DNA from: Tritrichomonas musculus
Taxonomy: Eukaryota > Parabasalia > Tritrichomonadida > Tritrichomonadidae
DNA length: 64,000 bases
Direction: 5' to 3'
NCBI GenBank assembly: GCA_039105265.1
Contig: JAPFFF010000052.1
Location: 434,001 to 498,000, forward strand
The notes below the pieces were generated by a model. That model made no database searches. It saw only the letters and a program-made list of their open reading frames with translations, and was not told where the DNA came from. Both the position numbers and the translations under genes were made by a program. Below are positions 63,977 to 64,000 of the stretch, in pieces. The stretch's first letter is position 1, and every line of letters starts with the position of its first letter.

Positions 63977-64000
63977 TGCAGTAATGCTGGTTTGATTTGT

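Larger units (their letters stand above)
54042..64000. mobile_element. Element E, Maverick/Polinton running off the right edge
   Basis: It starts AGTAGTATATGTATGTGCG. From there its genes match element B families: the 150-residue protein, the 31867-type protein, fibre, DxNxDG protein, penton and integrase. Its right terminus, MCP, ATPase and any PolB must lie beyond the window. All genes seen look open, so the element looks whole as far as visible. The six bases before it, CACCTG, are its predicted target duplication. Confidence 0.8.

Noticed and set aside
1-64000. Host protein genes, tRNA or rRNA genes
   Set aside because: I looked for host-type genes and RNA genes in the gaps between elements and found no room for any. 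Every gap is either a terminal repeat, a leader or a short repeat.

Overview
The whole window is built from Maverick/Polinton-type virus-like DNA elements inserted into one another. I see no clear host gene, tRNA, rRNA or CRISPR array. Long intron-less genes, an A+T-rich composition, very short leaders with a T-run just before the ATG, and dense Mavericks nested in Mavericks fit a trichomonad protist such as Trichomonas vaginalis, whose genome is known to carry thousands of these elements. The species call is inference, because no host locus is present to confirm it.

Five elements can be separated by their ends. Element A (1-4576) is a right end with a broken protein-primed DNA polymerase B (PolB) and two small paralogous genes. 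Element C (4577-5790, plus 19 bp at 54023-54041) is an older host element, seen as a fragment carrying a coiled-coil gene, part of a small membrane-protein gene and part of a packaging ATPase gene. Element D (5791-54022) has terminal repeats of about 270 bp. It encodes an HNH protein, Ulp1-type protease, penton-like protein, integrase, packaging ATPase, membrane-active minor virion candidate, major capsid protein (MCP), PolB, a second jelly-roll candidate and two very long fibre-like proteins. Element B (29653-52335, 22.7 kb) sits inside one fibre gene of D. It is flanked by a perfect 6-bp duplication GACCTA and has 161-bp terminal repeats, and it looks whole and young. Its genes are a KilA-N protein, a giant PolB with repeat, OTU-like, zinc-finger and HNH modules, a modular fibre, a DxNxDG protein, a penton, an integrase, an MCP and an ATPase. 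Element E (54042 to beyond 64000) is a relative of B with matching fibre, DxNxDG, penton and integrase genes.

D and B each have a replication module (PolB), an integration module (integrase, terminal repeats starting AGTAGT), and a virion module (MCP, penton, ATPase). D has an obvious maturation protease, while none is recognised in B. The fibre-like genes suggest particles that attach to cells. Several uncharacterised families recur in two or three of the elements, which marks them as core genes of this virus-like group.

Non-coding highlights are a 16-copy 19-bp array with one variable base (16569-16873), a three-copy promoter block in A, an ATGCAT-type repeat shared by A and B, tight divergent promoters of 14-18 bp, and a family of mini-hairpins with mostly 2-3-nt loops scattered in and between genes.
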